Notes: generated by a model from the letters alone, not told the origin. Shown: positions 31,091 to 41,353, counted from the stretch's first letter. The stretch is DNA of 64,000 bases from Peromyscus leucopus (GCF_004664715.2 NC_051082.1:11107998-11171997), one strand, 5' to 3'. Program-made: numbers and translations.

Positions 31091-31580
31091 ATGTTAGGTC
31101 ATTGATTGGTATCATCCACAATCACTAGCAAGAGCAGAGGAACAAAGGACTTTGCCCGGTTCCTGCTGCACCCGAATGTACATAGAGTTTCTGGGCTGTC
31201 TGGAGAAAGGACTGGCCCACTAGGCATCCAATGGTCTGTATTGCTCAGAGGTGTGAAAACCTGGTGTTTGGGCATACACTCTTCATTGCTCTGTACTCAA
31301 AGCCTTGTCCAGGAGATGGTCTGCCCTGTGTGCTTGGAGTCCCTTCCAGGATATCTCCAGCTTCCTCCTGGCTCCCACCCCCATAACAATGGTCTAGTTG
31401 GAGTATGCACAGTGAAAGCCCTCACACTCAGGCACTGATAAATCCAATTGCTTGATGGACCTATTTTGTCAGCACTCCATAGGCAAGTCTCCTGGCTCCA
31501 GTGTCCTATGGAAAGAGCGTAGAAGATCCAAGAACCAGTAATAATGACATAGTGGAGCTGGTGAGGATGGAGGTGATTAT
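31091..31580. other. Single-copy sequence, no gene seen
   Basis: A 110-codon plus-strand frame (31106-31438) has no recognisable domain. No repeat recognised. Confidence 0.4.
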
Positions 31581-31691
31581 TGCTTTGAGAATGTGCCTCT
31601 CACTATGTAGCCGAAGCCAGTCTTGAATACCTGATTCTCCTAGCTCAGCCTCCCGCTGGGATTATAAGTGTGGGCCACCATCCCTGGCTAA
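31581..31691 (-). mobile_element. B1-type SINE
   Basis: CTCTCACTATGTAGCCGAAG, CTCAGCCTCCCGCTGGGATT and GTGTGGGCCACCATCCCTGG in reverse-complement B1 order. Confidence 0.75.
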
Positions 31692-31897
31692 GAGATGACC
31701 TCCTATCCTCTGAGCACCAGACTTTTTTCTACACATCGTATGATCTACCTGTTTACTATCTATTACCCACTTAACCACCCAGTTGCCTCCCTGCCCATCT
31801 CCCTGTGTATCTCAGAACCTACTTACCTACTAAGCATCTCTATCTGTGTCAAGCATGTGCCATTAAGGGACACTCGCAGGCTTATGACTCAATTTTC
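31692..31897. other. Single-copy AT/C-rich sequence
   Basis: No gene recognised. Runs of ACCTAC/ACCCAC-like words only. Confidence 0.4.
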
Positions 31898-32107
31898 AAA
31901 AAGATTTATTTTATTTTTATTTTAGGTGTATGGGTGTTTTGCTCACATCTGTTATATGCCTGCAGAGGCCAAAAGAGGACATCATCCCTCAGAAATGGAG
32001 TTACAGATAGATGGTTGTGAGCCACTGTGTGGATGCTGGGAATTGAACCGGTGTTCTCTACAAGGGGAGCCCCGAGCTCTTAACTGCTGAGCCATCTCCC
32101 CAGCCCC
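31898..32107 (-). mobile_element. B2-type SINE
   Basis: Reverse-complement B2: GCCAAAAGAGGACATCATCC, GATGGTTGTGAGCCACTGTG, GGATGCTGGGAATTGAACCG, CTGAGCCATCTCCCCAGCCC. The A-rich tail, read as T-rich, is at 31900-31925. Confidence 0.88.
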
Positions 32108-32184
32108 AGAGAACAATTTGTAAAGCCTAACAGTACATTTTTAAATCCATTCGTGTTCATAGTTAAATTATGTACATGTCATTT

Positions 32185-32213
32185 GTTTCATTTCCGAGAC
32201 AGAGTTTGTGATA
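32185..32213 (-). mobile_element. B1-like SINE, one part of a split copy
   Basis: GTTTCATTTCCGAGACAGAG is the 3' side of a reverse-complement B1, broken by the URR1B that follows. Confidence 0.65.
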
Positions 32214-32583
32214 GTTTAATTGTTATTGTCAACTTGATGGGGTTTAGAATCACCATGGAAACACCATCCCTCTACCTTGGGCATGTATGTGTTTCTAGGT
32301 TGGCTGAATAAAGGTGGGCAGGTGACCCAGATGTGGGCAGCATCATTCATTCCATTGGCTGAGGTCCTGACTGAACGAAAAGGAGAAAGTGAGCTGAGCC
32401 CCAGCATCCCTCTCTTTCTGCTTCCTGATGGTGGATGCCATGTGACAGCTGCCCACGCTCCCGCCACCACACCTTCCTCATGATGGATGGTGTCCTCAGA
32501 TTGTAAGCCCAAACAAACCCCTCCTGCCTTCAGTTGCTTTTGTTGGGAATTTTCAGCACAGCAACGAAACAGTAACTAATACC
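32214..32583 (+). mobile_element. URR1B-type rodent repeat inserted in a SINE
   Basis: Starts GATAGTTTAATTGTTATTGT and GTCAACTTGATGGGGTTTAG, then TGGATGCCATGTGACAGCTG and GTAAGCCCAAACAAACCCCT, and ends AGTAACTAATACC. Flanked by halves of one B1-like SINE. Confidence 0.8.
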
Positions 32584-32690
32584 AAGTCTCACCATGTAAA
32601 CCGACCTGGAGCTTGCAATCCTCCTGCCTCAGGCTCCTGAGGGTTAGGATTACAGACTTATACATATCATCATTTTAAACTGCCATTTTA
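32584..32690 (-). mobile_element. B1-like SINE, remainder of the split copy
   Basis: AAGTCTCACCATGTAAACCG, GGAGCTTGCAATCCTCCTGC, CTCAGGCTCCTGAGGGTTAG and GATTACAG continue the element from 32213. Confidence 0.7.
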
Positions 32691-33180
32691 AACTGACCCA
32701 ATGCCTGCGCTTAATAAAATGATGCCCTCCCATTGGAAGATGGAAGGATACCCAACTCTTGTAGATCATATTAATCATTTCTTGGGATCAGTCCTTAAAA
32801 AACCAGTCCTGGGAACTGCTGGACTGAGACCAGGATCCTCTGGAGTAAATGTTATTAAATCTGTCCCCTAGGGAAGCTGTACATTGGTCATCCCCTACAC
32901 CAGAGCCTGCCCATCTTTGGCTCCGGGTTATCCCACATTCCTACTGTTTTTCTCGGTCAATGACACTGCTTTGGTTTGCTGTAGGATGTCCCTTTGGTCC
33001 CACGTCACCTCTTCAGGTTTGTGGGTAACCCCAAATTCAGCTTAACAGTAGCTGACCCTGGAGCTGAGTCCCTAGTTCTGTAGGGGCGGCCTACCATGGA
33101 CTAACGCAGGAAAGAACAAACCCCTGTCTCCTCCAGCAGCCAGTCCCCACACCAGGATGGCGACAGGAGGGCTTCTTGTA
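32691..33180. other. Single-copy sequence
   Basis: No gene recognised. ATTTTAAACTG is repeated twice near 32672-32695, and TAGATCATATTAATCATTTC is AT-rich. Confidence 0.4.
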
Positions 33181-33295
33181 ATAAATTTGTTCTCAACTTG
33201 CTCTGTGACCTTGAGCCAATGTCTTCCCGGTCTGGGTTTCAAGTTCTCCAGATGCAAAGTGTCAAGAGGAATAGATCTCAGGGGTGAAGTACGGT
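33181..33295 (+). mobile_element. MIR-like fragment
   Basis: CAACTTGCTCTGTGACCTTG, AGCCAATGTCTTCC and GTTTCAAGTTCTCCAGATGC follow the MIR core order in sense. Confidence 0.6.
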
Positions 33296-33313
33296 CATAA
33301 AATTCAGTGTCTG

Positions 33314-33513
33314 GATTGGAGCTATAGATTTCTCAGTAGAGGAGAACTTGCTTAGCATACACGAGGTCCTGGGTTTTATCCCCAGCACTTGCATTAGTCA
33401 GGTGTGGTGGTGCATGCCTATAATCCCCGCTGTTGGGAAATGTGGTGAATTCAAGGCCATCCTCTGCTACATAGCAAGTTTGAAGCCAGCCTAGGCTGCA
33501 TGTCTCAAAACAA
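33314..33513 (+). mobile_element. B4-type SINE
   Basis: The ID-like head (GAACTTGCTTAGCATACACG, GTCCTGGGTTTTATCCCCAG) leads into a B1-like body (GTCAGGTGTGGTGGTGCATG, TTTGAAGCCAGCCTAGGCTG) and a CAAAACAAAG tail. Confidence 0.82.
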
Positions 33514-33514
33514 A

Positions 33515-33544
33515 GCGCGCGCGCACGCGCGTGCGCGCACACAC
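33515..33544. repeat. Alternating GC/CA tract with a perfect 20-bp palindrome
   Basis: Thirty bases of strictly alternating purine-pyrimidine. Positions 33519-33538 (GCGCGCACGCGCGTGCGCGC) equal their own reverse complement. It sits directly after the A-rich tail of a B4. Strong Z-DNA and cruciform potential. Confidence 0.97.
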
Positions 33545-34234
33545 CCCCCACACACACCCCAGTCCTGTTATGTAAGCCTCGATATAATTATCATGTGCTG
33601 CTGTCTCTTTAGAAACATAGATAGGGGGCTCAGAGAGATGGGAAACCCTGTGGTTCTATTGCATAAAGGATGACGCAGTCCTCAAAGCCTGAGTCCCCAG
33701 ACCAGCACACCAGGATCCTAGAACTCTCAGTCCTCACCTGGAGTCCTTGAATTGTGTCGTCTGGGCCTGGGATCCAGGGATGTGTGTTTTCATCCACCCT
33801 CCTCCTACAGATTCCAACATGAGGGCATTGCTTTAAGTGAGCTGGAGCCCATTTCCAAGAGGGTCATCATCACCAATCCACCAGGTATCAGCATCATCAC
33901 AGAGAGCAGTGAGTGCGTGCGGGTGGCCCTGGAGTCTTTGCCCACAGGTCCGTGGTACCCATCCCCACAGAGGGTTTCTGGAACCTTGTTTTGTGAGGCT
34001 CATTGTGTGCTTGTGTCTCTTGGGGACCTTAGCACCATGGCACCCCAAGAATCCCCATCTCTGCACAGGCTTCCTCTTACCCCAGGTGATCCTCATGTGT
34101 AGTGGAGGCTGCAAACTCATGTAAACAGTTTCCTTGCCAGCGGGAGATTGGCTTCCATTCCCCCTTCCTTTATGATGGAGGATGCACCCCCCCCAACCCC
34201 CGCTGCGTGGCAGCTGTCTACAGACTCAGATCTA
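33545..34234. other. Single-copy sequence with one weak exon candidate
   Basis: At 33811 an acceptor-like TCCACCCTCCTCCTACAG precedes an open segment ending at a CCAG/GTATCA (33884) or GCA/GTGAGT (33908) donor-like border, in the 116-codon plus frame 33752-34102. I do not recognise the peptide. Overlapping minus-strand frames exist, so coding status is unproven. Confidence 0.2.
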
Positions 34235-34325
34235 CACACGAACCCTCCCCAGTGCATCGAACCCTCGCCATGGCCACTTGACAAATGGGGAAACTGAGGC
34301 CCAGAGGGGCCAGTGAGCTTCCCAC
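34235..34325 (-). mobile_element. MIR fragment
   Basis: GACAAATGGGGAAACTGAGG and CCCAGAGGGGCCAGTGAGCT are the antisense MIR signature. Confidence 0.65.
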
Positions 34326-34720
34326 TGTTCACTGTGAGATCTTTTGCAGAACAGTCTCCTGTGACAACTGCTCTTTTTTTCTCCCAAGCTGGGCAAGCCC
34401 GGGGCTCTCACCCCTTCCCCTCGCAAGCAGCTCTCGCAAGAGTCATTCTGCGGTTTCGATTCTTCTTCTGCGACAGCATTTTGCATTTTCTCTTAAATTC
34501 CTTCCAGCTGTCAGGTAGGAGAGCACTGATAAGGATTTCCCCAGCGTGGGGGAGAAACATTTACCAGAGGTAGCCAGGCGCGCCAGACCCCTCCCCGACA
34601 CTCCGCTAGCATATGGAATATATTGTGGTCGGAGGGAAATATATTTTAAGAATTTCTTCTGCATCTTTTCAGATGCATTCCACCAAGGATTACCACAGGT
34701 GTCAGGAAAAGGGGGCTTTC
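34326..34720. other. Single-copy sequence; 34480-34720 is a candidate conserved non-coding block
   Basis: Repeat-free, with CATATGGAATATATTG, GGGAAATATATTTTAAGAAT and TTTTCAGATGCATTCC. It also holds the only local CG cluster (CAGGCGCGCCAGACC near 34576). Frames here are short on both strands. Confidence 0.25.
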
Positions 34721-34948
34721 GCTCCTTCCTCACGAGGAGGGGGGTGGACTTTGCAGGCCAAGCCAGACAAGCCTCAGCTCCCAGCTAGAGGAGGCACTAA
34801 GGGCCCACGTTCTCCAGATCCCCCCAAGGTTCTGTCTTCCCTAGTGGGATGTTCGAGACTCTGCTGAACCTTTACCAAGAGTTCTGTTTAGCAATATCCT
34901 TCCACACAGTCCCCTGAATATATATGGTTCCCTTCTCATCTGTTATGT
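34721..34948. other. Single-copy sequence
   Basis: No gene recognised. Confidence 0.4.
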
Positions 34949-34949
34949 G

Positions 34950-35410
<461 letters not shown>

Positions 35411-35491
<81 letters not shown>
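35411..35491. repeat. (GT)n(GA)n compound microsatellite
   Basis: GT units 35411-35443 switch to GA units 35444-35491. Confidence 0.98.
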
Positions 35492-35495
<4 letters not shown>

Positions 35496-35699
35496 TAGCT
35501 TGTCTACAGTCCCTTAAATGTTCTTTGTTCATGGGCTTGTCTTCCCCTCATGTGAGTGGCCATGTGGTCTGCATGCTTCTAGAACTTCCATGCCCTGGTC
35601 CCTGCTCCTTAAGAATTCGATCTGGAAGGGTCTAACCTTTTCACAAATCGTTTTCAACTTAACGCTTGTGGGAGTCCAGAGAGAAGAAACTGTTGGTTA
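35492..35699. other. Single-copy sequence
   Basis: No gene or repeat recognised. Confidence 0.4.
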
Positions 35700-35775
35700 A
35701 ACGCTTTATAGGTGAAAGGATTGGAGTTCAGAGAGGTTAAAGGACCTGGCACAGCTCACACAGCTCTGCTGGGCT
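35700..35775 (-). mobile_element. MIR fragment
   Basis: GAGTTCAGAGAGGTTAAAGG, ACCTGGCACAGCTCACACAG: antisense MIR core. Confidence 0.7.
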
Positions 35776-35964
35776 GACCTTCGATGCGCACAGAAGACTG
35801 TGGGATTCCAAAGCCTCCACTTTTAAGGCTCCACAGCACAGACAAGGTTAAGACTTTCAGGAGGACGCGGGTGGCCACCCAGCACCCAGTATCTGCCAAT
35901 CACGCCATTCTGCCATACTGCAGACTGGACCTGAACACTAGGTCACGGATCCATCAGTTATAGG

Positions 35965-36083
35965 GATTGTTTGTCTGTTTGGGTTTTGTTTTGTGAGATG
36001 GGGTCTGGCCTTGAACTCTTGATCCTTCTGCCTCAACTTCCCTGAATGTTGGAATTGGAGGTGAGCACCACCACAGCTGGCCA
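35965..36083 (-). mobile_element. B1-type SINE
   Basis: TTTTGTGAGATGGGGTCTGG, CCTTGAACTCTTGATCCTTC and GGTGAGCACCACCACAGCTG. Diverged, with a B1 5' portion deleted. Confidence 0.7.
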
Positions 36084-36240
36084 ACTGATAAAGACCAAGA
36101 GTGAGTCCATCACCTGTCAAGATACCAGTGACCTGGGTATGACAGCCATTGAGAATCAATTGATCCTGCTGCTACAAGCGAGAGTCAACCATTACAACCG
36201 TCCTTGGTGTTAAGTAAGTCTTTTTAACGTCTCTTTTAAT

Positions 36241-36243
<3 letters not shown>

Positions 36244-36327
<84 letters not shown>

Positions 36328-36345
36328 ACACACACACACACACAC
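36244..36345. repeat. (CT)n(CA)n compound microsatellite
   Basis: CT units 36244-36294 then CA units 36295-36345 with one ATA interruption. Confidence 0.98.
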
Positions 36346-36544
36346 GTTGGTGGTTTCTCTTGGAGTTGCAATATGATCTTCATTTATCACCATTTCCTTC
36401 AGATCAACACTAATTTAATTCTGGTAAAATATTAGACGCTTGGCCCAACACGGTCTCATCATCTCCCCCGGCTTGGCACTTGAACCTCAAAATCTGTTTG
36501 CTGTGTAATATAAAATGCACATTAAGCCATCAGAAAGCTGTTAA
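36346..36544. other. Single-copy AT-rich sequence, possible conserved block
   Basis: TTAATTCTGGTAAAATATTA, GCTGTGTAATATAAAATGCA and CACATTAAGCC give a non-repetitive AT-rich texture. No gene. Confidence 0.25.
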
Positions 36545-36620
36545 ACTATATTGAGCACTTCTGGGAGCCAGGAGCTAGACCGAGCGCTGCTCAGGAGCGA
36601 TAACGTGTCATCTTAAAAAA
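36545..36620 (-). mobile_element. MIR-like fragment
   Basis: ATATTGAGCACTTCTGGGAG and GAGCTAGACCGAGCGCTGCT resemble the antisense MIR 3' portion. Confidence 0.5.
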
Positions 36621-36782
36621 ACCAATCAAACCCCAAGCCAGAACCGTGAGGGGACATGTGACATCCTTCTTGGGAGGGGAAGAATAGAATCCAGAAACCA
36701 CTGGGTAATTTCCTGATGGGTATCCCAGGAACCCTGGTGAAAACAGGCTCCTAAATGAGATGGCCCGAGTCTTAGGAACATT

Positions 36783-36870
36783 CTCAGGGACCAGGGATCA
36801 GGCTCAGTGACAGAAATGCTTGCCTGAGAAGCATGCAGACCTGAGTCAAGCTCAATCCCCAGGACCCATG
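36783..36870 (+). mobile_element. ID-type SINE head (ID or truncated B4)
   Basis: GATCAGGCTCAGTGACAGAA, GCTTGCCTGAGAAGCATGCA and CTCAATCCCCAGGACCCATG match the ID tRNA-like body. Confidence 0.65.
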
Positions 36871-36966
36871 CTGTTTTGTTTGTTTTGTTTAAGGCCTGGT
36901 CTGCTAGTAGTGCACTGGGTGAGTAGAGACCTGTGGATAAATGAATATACACAGACCAATGCCTAC

Positions 36967-37022
36967 ACACACACACACACACCATGGACACACACGCACA
37001 TACACATGAACACACATACAAA
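36967..37022. repeat. CA-rich microsatellite
   Basis: Imperfect CA units with ATGGA and ACGCA interruptions. Confidence 0.9.
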
Positions 37023-37974
37023 TAACCCTCACAGGAGCAGGAAAACAATTTCAGGCCAGATGACAAGGAAACAAAGCCAGACTCCTTCATGCCTAAGAGA
37101 TGGGACATTTCAAGGCTGGCCTTGCGGAATCCAACACCCAGGGTCCCGTACACTATGACTAGCATGACTCACTTCTCTAAGCAGTGCTGGGGTGCAGGGC
37201 TGTCAATCACCGTCACCATGGCTGGGCAGAACGACGCTATAGACGCGCCCCCTCCCCATCTGTGGCCACCCCTGACCTTGAATCCTCTCTCTGAACACCA
37301 CCACCCTCCCCTCTCTCTTCCATGCCTTTCATTTGGAAGACACGATACGGGCTTGAAGTAGATGCTCTCCTCGCTCCGAGAGCATGCAGAAGGCAGCCAA
37401 GCGCAACTCGAATATTTTCCATCTTTCTGGTGAGCCTGAACTAATGGGTTAGCCCAAAGTGACTCAGAGGAAATCAATACTACGCCGCCCCCCCCCCCGC
37501 CGCCCCCTGCTCCTTGAGCTGCTCAGAGGGAGCAATCCCGAGTCAACCAGCTCCTCCCACTTAACCCTCCCCACAAACCTGGACTGAGGAGCTCCCATGG
37601 TACACTGGAGTCCTTACTCCTGGTGGTGGTGGTAGGGGGTGGGCTCTGGGTTTCCTCTCCCCAGCACTACAGCTGAGACCACTTCCCCTCTTTGCCCTGA
37701 CACTTCTCGGATGGATCTGCTTTGAATCACTGGGTGACATGGCCCCGGAGCAGGGATTCCCTTTAACAAAAGACAGAGTGTCGTTTCAGAGTTCCGTTCC
37801 CATCTTGGAGTCATTCCACGCCTCCATCCTCACCCGAATCTGGAGCAAGTCAATAAATAGATGAGCGAAGAAGGTGTTGATGGCTCTGACCACCCGCCCC
37901 CCAAGGACGCCTCCCCGCACCCCATCATGTCATCCTGGGAGAATAGAGCCCTGCCGGCAGAACCTGGGCTGAGA
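37023..37974. other. Single-copy sequence, no gene seen
   Basis: Frames of up to about 100 codons occur on both strands without domains. A C-rich tract lies at 37485-37507. Confidence 0.45.
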
Positions 37975-38070
37975 ACTCGAAAGCTCTTTCTTCTTCGGCG
38001 CTCACACCACTGTTTCAATTAGGATCAAACAAACCCCACTAATTCTTTTAAAAGCTTGAACGTGACTGGG
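37975..38070. promoter_or_regulatory. Candidate conserved non-coding block
   Basis: Repeat-free, with GTTTCAATTAGGATCAAACA, CACTAATTC (homeodomain-like) and TTTTAAAAGCTTGAACGTGA. Based on motif texture only. Confidence 0.2.
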
Positions 38071-38520
38071 CCAGAGTTCCAGCATGAGTTGTCTGGCCTC
38101 GGGGGCTCGTGTTGTGTCTGGCTGGTCCCCAAGACAGCTCATCACCGGCCCCAGTACCTGGCCCTGAGTGATGCTGACGGGGGTTTTGCCCACCCTGCCC
38201 TGGCAGGGGCAAGATGACAAACTTTACAGAGAGACAAATCCAAGTGGAAGGATGCCACAATGAAAGAAGGAATGGAGGCCACCCCCGAACGAACATCTCC
38301 AGCTCACCACCCTGCCCACACAGCCCCATCTCGGCAAAACACCCTGGTTGGTTGTGACACCAGAATTAATCCCGACCTACGTTCAACTGCTGACCCAAAA
38401 CCCACACTGAGAGTAAGTTCTAGTACTGGTTCCTTTAAACATCAATCACTCAGGCAGAAATGGTGGCGATCTAGGGCCGCATGATCAGGCTTGCTCCATT
38501 GTCTCCCATCCTACTGGTCT
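38071..38520. other. Single-copy sequence
   Basis: No gene or repeat recognised. Short frames on both strands. Confidence 0.4.
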
Positions 38521-38590
38521 AAGTGGAGTCATATGACTACAATTAGCAGCAAGGGAAGCTGGGAAATGTAGTCTTTAGTTGGATGACATT
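38521..38590 (-). mobile_element. Ancient repeat fragment, same family as 42528-42890
   Basis: The reverse complement reads ACTACATTTCCCAGCTTCCC, then TTGCTGCTAATTGTAGTCAT, parallel to ACTACATTTCCCAGACTTCT at 42540 and onwards. Confidence 0.55.
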
Positions 38591-38799
38591 ATTTCAAGCT
38601 GGGGTACCTCTTTGACTCAAGAGATTGCATACAGGAAGACAAATAGGAGTTTGTTTTTTATTTAATCATATTTAAATTAGTATTTAAATAATTATCAGTA
38701 CCCCATGTTATATTTTATGATCATGCCCATGTGGGTGTGGCTGGGAGCCATATGTCATTCATATAACTTTGTATCCTATATGTAGTTGCCCTAGAGGTG
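38591..38799. other. AT-rich single-copy sequence
   Basis: TTATTTAATCATATTTAAAT and TTTAAATAATTATC lie near 38657-38698, with imperfect dyads. No gene. Confidence 0.4.
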
Positions 38800-38915
38800 A
38801 GCATAGGAATGCATGCTCATCATCCCAGCACTGAGAAGCCCAAGGTAGGAGGATTGCATGTTCAGAGCTATCCTGGACTACATAATGAGACCCTGTCTCA
38901 AAACACCAAGAGGGG
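38800..38915 (+). mobile_element. B1-type SINE
   Basis: GGAATGCATGCTCATCATCC, AGCACTGAGAAGCCCAAGGT and GAGACCCTGTCTCAAAACAC. Confidence 0.75.
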
Positions 38916-39552
38916 GAAAAAAATCTTTCTAGATTGCTTAGACTACATAATAAAACAAACTGCTCAGTTAATGCTATATTGCTTATGTCTTTACCAGCAA
39001 AGAAAGGTGAGAGAAGTCAGCTCCTGCCAGTCCACCCCCACCCCACCGGCCTTACCCCCACGGCTGATGGAATGCCTGGATGGGAGTCTCAGGTATGTGG
39101 AAGGTCAACTGTTTTTCTACTACAGATAATACTTAGGTGTGACCCTCTGCTCCCCTCAAGTATTTTGTATCAGTCAGGCTTCAGTTGAAAACACTTGATA
39201 AAAATCAAAGCATCTACTAGGGAGAATTGAAAAATAAGGTATTTAAAAGATGTGGAGGGGGGGCACTATCTCAGGCTCTTGGTGCTGGGGTGTTTTTGGG
39301 TCTTGGCCCACTCATGATATAGAACCTGCTGAGTATTATGGAGTCGTCTGGGGAATAAGGCGTGAAAGGGAAAAAAAAAAATCAGAGATCACAGAGAGAC
39401 TGGTAACTTGCCCTGGGGATGAGGGAAGCCTGAAGGTGCCTGCTGTGGTTAGCCACAGGCCACGGCAGGCCGCGGCAGACCGGTGCAGAAGGCTGTAGAG
39501 GATGGCTGACTTTTCACAGCTTCCGCTGATGGGTTATACAGTGAGAGACAGA
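38916..39552. other. Single-copy sequence, no gene seen
   Basis: A 110-codon plus-strand frame (38797-39129) begins in the B1. An A run lies at 39371-39380. No domain recognised. Confidence 0.4.
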
Positions 39553-39818
39553 GTCAGGGGTTGGGGGAGATGGCTCAAAGTGTCTGCTGTCTAAAGTGCA
39601 AGCATGGGGGGGCCTGAGTTTGGATCCCCAGAGTGCAGATGAGAAGCCCAGCATGACTGTCCATGCCTACAGCCTCAAGACTAGGAAGCAAAGACAGGCT
39701 GGCCTCCGGAGCTCATCAGTCAACCAGTGGAGCCACCTAGTGCATTCTAGATCCAGCGGAGAGACCCTGCATCAAAGAATAAGGTGGAGGGCCCTCAAGG
39801 AAGACACCCCATTTTGGA
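39553..39818 (+). mobile_element. B3 SINE, long form
   Basis: GGTTGGGGGAGATGGCTCAA, GAGTTTGGATCCCCAGAGTG, GCCCAGCATGACTGTCCATG and GAGACCCTGCATCAAAGAAT. The AAGGTGGAGGGCCCTCAAGG end is typical of B3. Confidence 0.82.
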
Positions 39819-39849
39819 GTCAGACCCTAAATGTCTCCAAAGGAAGAAT

Positions 39850-40012
39850 TTATTGTTGTCTTTTATTTTTGATTTGGAGGTGAGGTTTGATGTAGCTGAA
39901 GGTGACCTTGAACGTTTAACCACTTCTAACCAGTTTATATGAAAGCTGGTGACTGAATTCAGGCCTTTGTATCTTAGGCAAGCACCCCGCCAAGCTACAC
40001 CTACAGCTCCAG
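39850..40012 (-). mobile_element. B4-like SINE, diverged
   Basis: TGATGTAGCTGAAGGTGACC and TTGAACGTTTAACCACTTCT, then a CTGAATTCAGGCCTTTGTAT and AGGCAAGCACCCCGCCAAGC head side. Confidence 0.5.
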
Positions 40013-40234
40013 AAGGAGAATAAGGTGTTTCTTTTCCCCAACTTTCAAACTTGAGAAGCCCCCGTACCTCTGGGTGAGGACGGAGCAATTGTGCCACTGG
40101 CAGAGGTTTCTTTGGGACAAATTCTGGAATTTCTTTTTTTAAAAGAATTTTTGGTGCATTAATTTTTTTTTTTATTCGTTAAAAGTGAGCACACGTGTTT
40201 TTTTTCCACAGGAACTCCGGGAAGCCAAGCAGAG
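40013..40234. other. Single-copy sequence with T runs
   Basis: T runs near 40132-40140 and 40163-40172, plus TTTTTTTTCCACAG (acceptor-like) at 40198-40211. The following 30 bases grade into MIR sequence, so no exon is called. Confidence 0.4.
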
Positions 40235-40325
40235 TCATTATTATTTTATTTTGCATAGCCCTCATTTTACAACCAGAGCACTGGCTGCTCAGATTTAATT
40301 TCCTTGGGGACACCCAGGGCCTGTG
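40235..40325 (-). mobile_element. MIR fragment
   Basis: ATTATTATTTTATTTTGCAT, CCCTCATTTTACAACCAGAG and GGACACCCAGGGCCTG: antisense MIR, diverged. Confidence 0.5.
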
Positions 40326-40590
40326 GTGCTGGAGGATGCTGTTCCAGGGTGGAATGCGAGCCATCGCAAAGGACTCTGGGTTCTTGGTCTCCATGCCAGT
40401 TTCTCATTCTCCACTGCACAGGCACCACATGCCCAACATGGTTGGAAATAGTTGATTTACTGGGCTGGGTAGAAATCCAAGCTATGCTCATTATCCAAGG
40501 GCCTTAGGCCATCTGGATCCCCAAATAAATGATCCACGGAAGGAAGCATTTGCTAACAGAGAGATTGAATTCTCCAGCATCAAGGATATC
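40326..40590. other. Single-copy sequence
   Basis: No gene or repeat recognised. Confidence 0.4.
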
Positions 40591-40591
40591 T

Positions 40592-40955
40592 GTATTAGTT
40601 ACTTTTCTCTTTGCTGTGGCCAAATGCCTGACAAGAAGCCATTTAAGGAAGGAAGGCCTTACCTAGCTTACAGTTCAGGGAGATGCTGTCTGTTCTGGCA
40701 GGGCAGGCATGGCAGCAGGCAGGGGTGGTGGAGCAAGCTGGTTGCATTGCATCTGCAGTCAGAGAGTCAAGAGTGACCAGGAAGTGAAGTCAGGCTATAA
40801 AGCATGTCCCCTACCTGTCCCCCTACCCCTCCAATTCCTCCAACGAGGCCCCACCTCCTAAAAGTTCTACAACCTCCCCAAAACAGCGCCACCTGCTGGA
40901 GACTGAGTGTTCAAACACAAGCCTGTGGGGGACATATCAAATCACAACATTCAGA
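40592..40955 (-). mobile_element. Rodent interspersed repeat related to URR1B
   Basis: GTATTAGTTACTTTTCTCTT, GCCTGACAAGAAGCCATTTA and GCTTACAGTTCAGGGAGATG resemble the reverse complement of URR1B. The right part (CTCCAACGAGGCCCCACCTC, GTTCAAACACAAGCCTGTGG) resembles 24335 and 28700. Family uncertain. Confidence 0.6.
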
Positions 40956-41128
40956 ATGGAGTTAGATGTCAGGATGTTTGCCTGCCCCCCAATGTAGACT
41001 TGTGGGTTTTGCCTTTATAAGCCTGTGATGAACATAATTCTCTGCCATTCTCTGGGAATCCTGGCTATGAACCTGGCCAGTGTCCATTGTCCTGGCCAGT
41101 ATTTAATAAAGTTTGATTCAAATTTGGC
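40956..41128 (+). mobile_element. Possible LTR 3' fragment
   Basis: GGTTTTGCCTTTATAAGCCT has a TATA-like box, and CAGTATTTAATAAAGTTTGA is a polyadenylation-like end about 80 bp later. This is the spacing expected of an LTR U3-R region. Family not recognised. Confidence 0.35.
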
Positions 41129-41173
41129 TCAAAACAAAAAATAGGTCATACAGCCCTCTTTAAAGGGGGTGTG

Positions 41174-41353
41174 GGGCTGGAGAGATGGCTCAGAGGTTAA
41201 GAGCACTGCTTGCTCTTCCAAAGGTCCTGAGTTCAATTCCCAGCAACCACATGGTGGCTCACAACCATTTGTAATGAGATCTGGTGCCCTCTTCTGGCTT
41301 GCAGTCATACATGCTGTATACATAATAAATAAATAAATCTTTAAAAAAATAAA
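41174..41353 (+). mobile_element. B2 SINE, young, with perfect 15-bp target-site duplication
   Basis: Near-consensus B2: GGGCTGGAGAGATGGCTCAG, GAGTTCAATTCCCAGCAACC, ACATGGTGGCTCACAACCAT, and TGCCCTCTTCTGGCTTGCAG, ending in AATAAATAAATAAATC plus A-rich text. TAAAGGGGGTGTGGG is present intact at 41161-41175 and 41354-41368. Confidence 0.97.

Noticed and set aside
40198..40260. Strong acceptor-like TTTTTTTTCCACAG followed by an open segment
   Set aside because: The following sequence grades into an antisense MIR within about 30 bases, with no donor at a sensible distance.
41174..41353. tRNA-like sequence with box A/B features
   Set aside because: It is the tRNA-derived head of a B2 SINE. The same applies to the ID and B4 heads; no true tRNA gene is seen.
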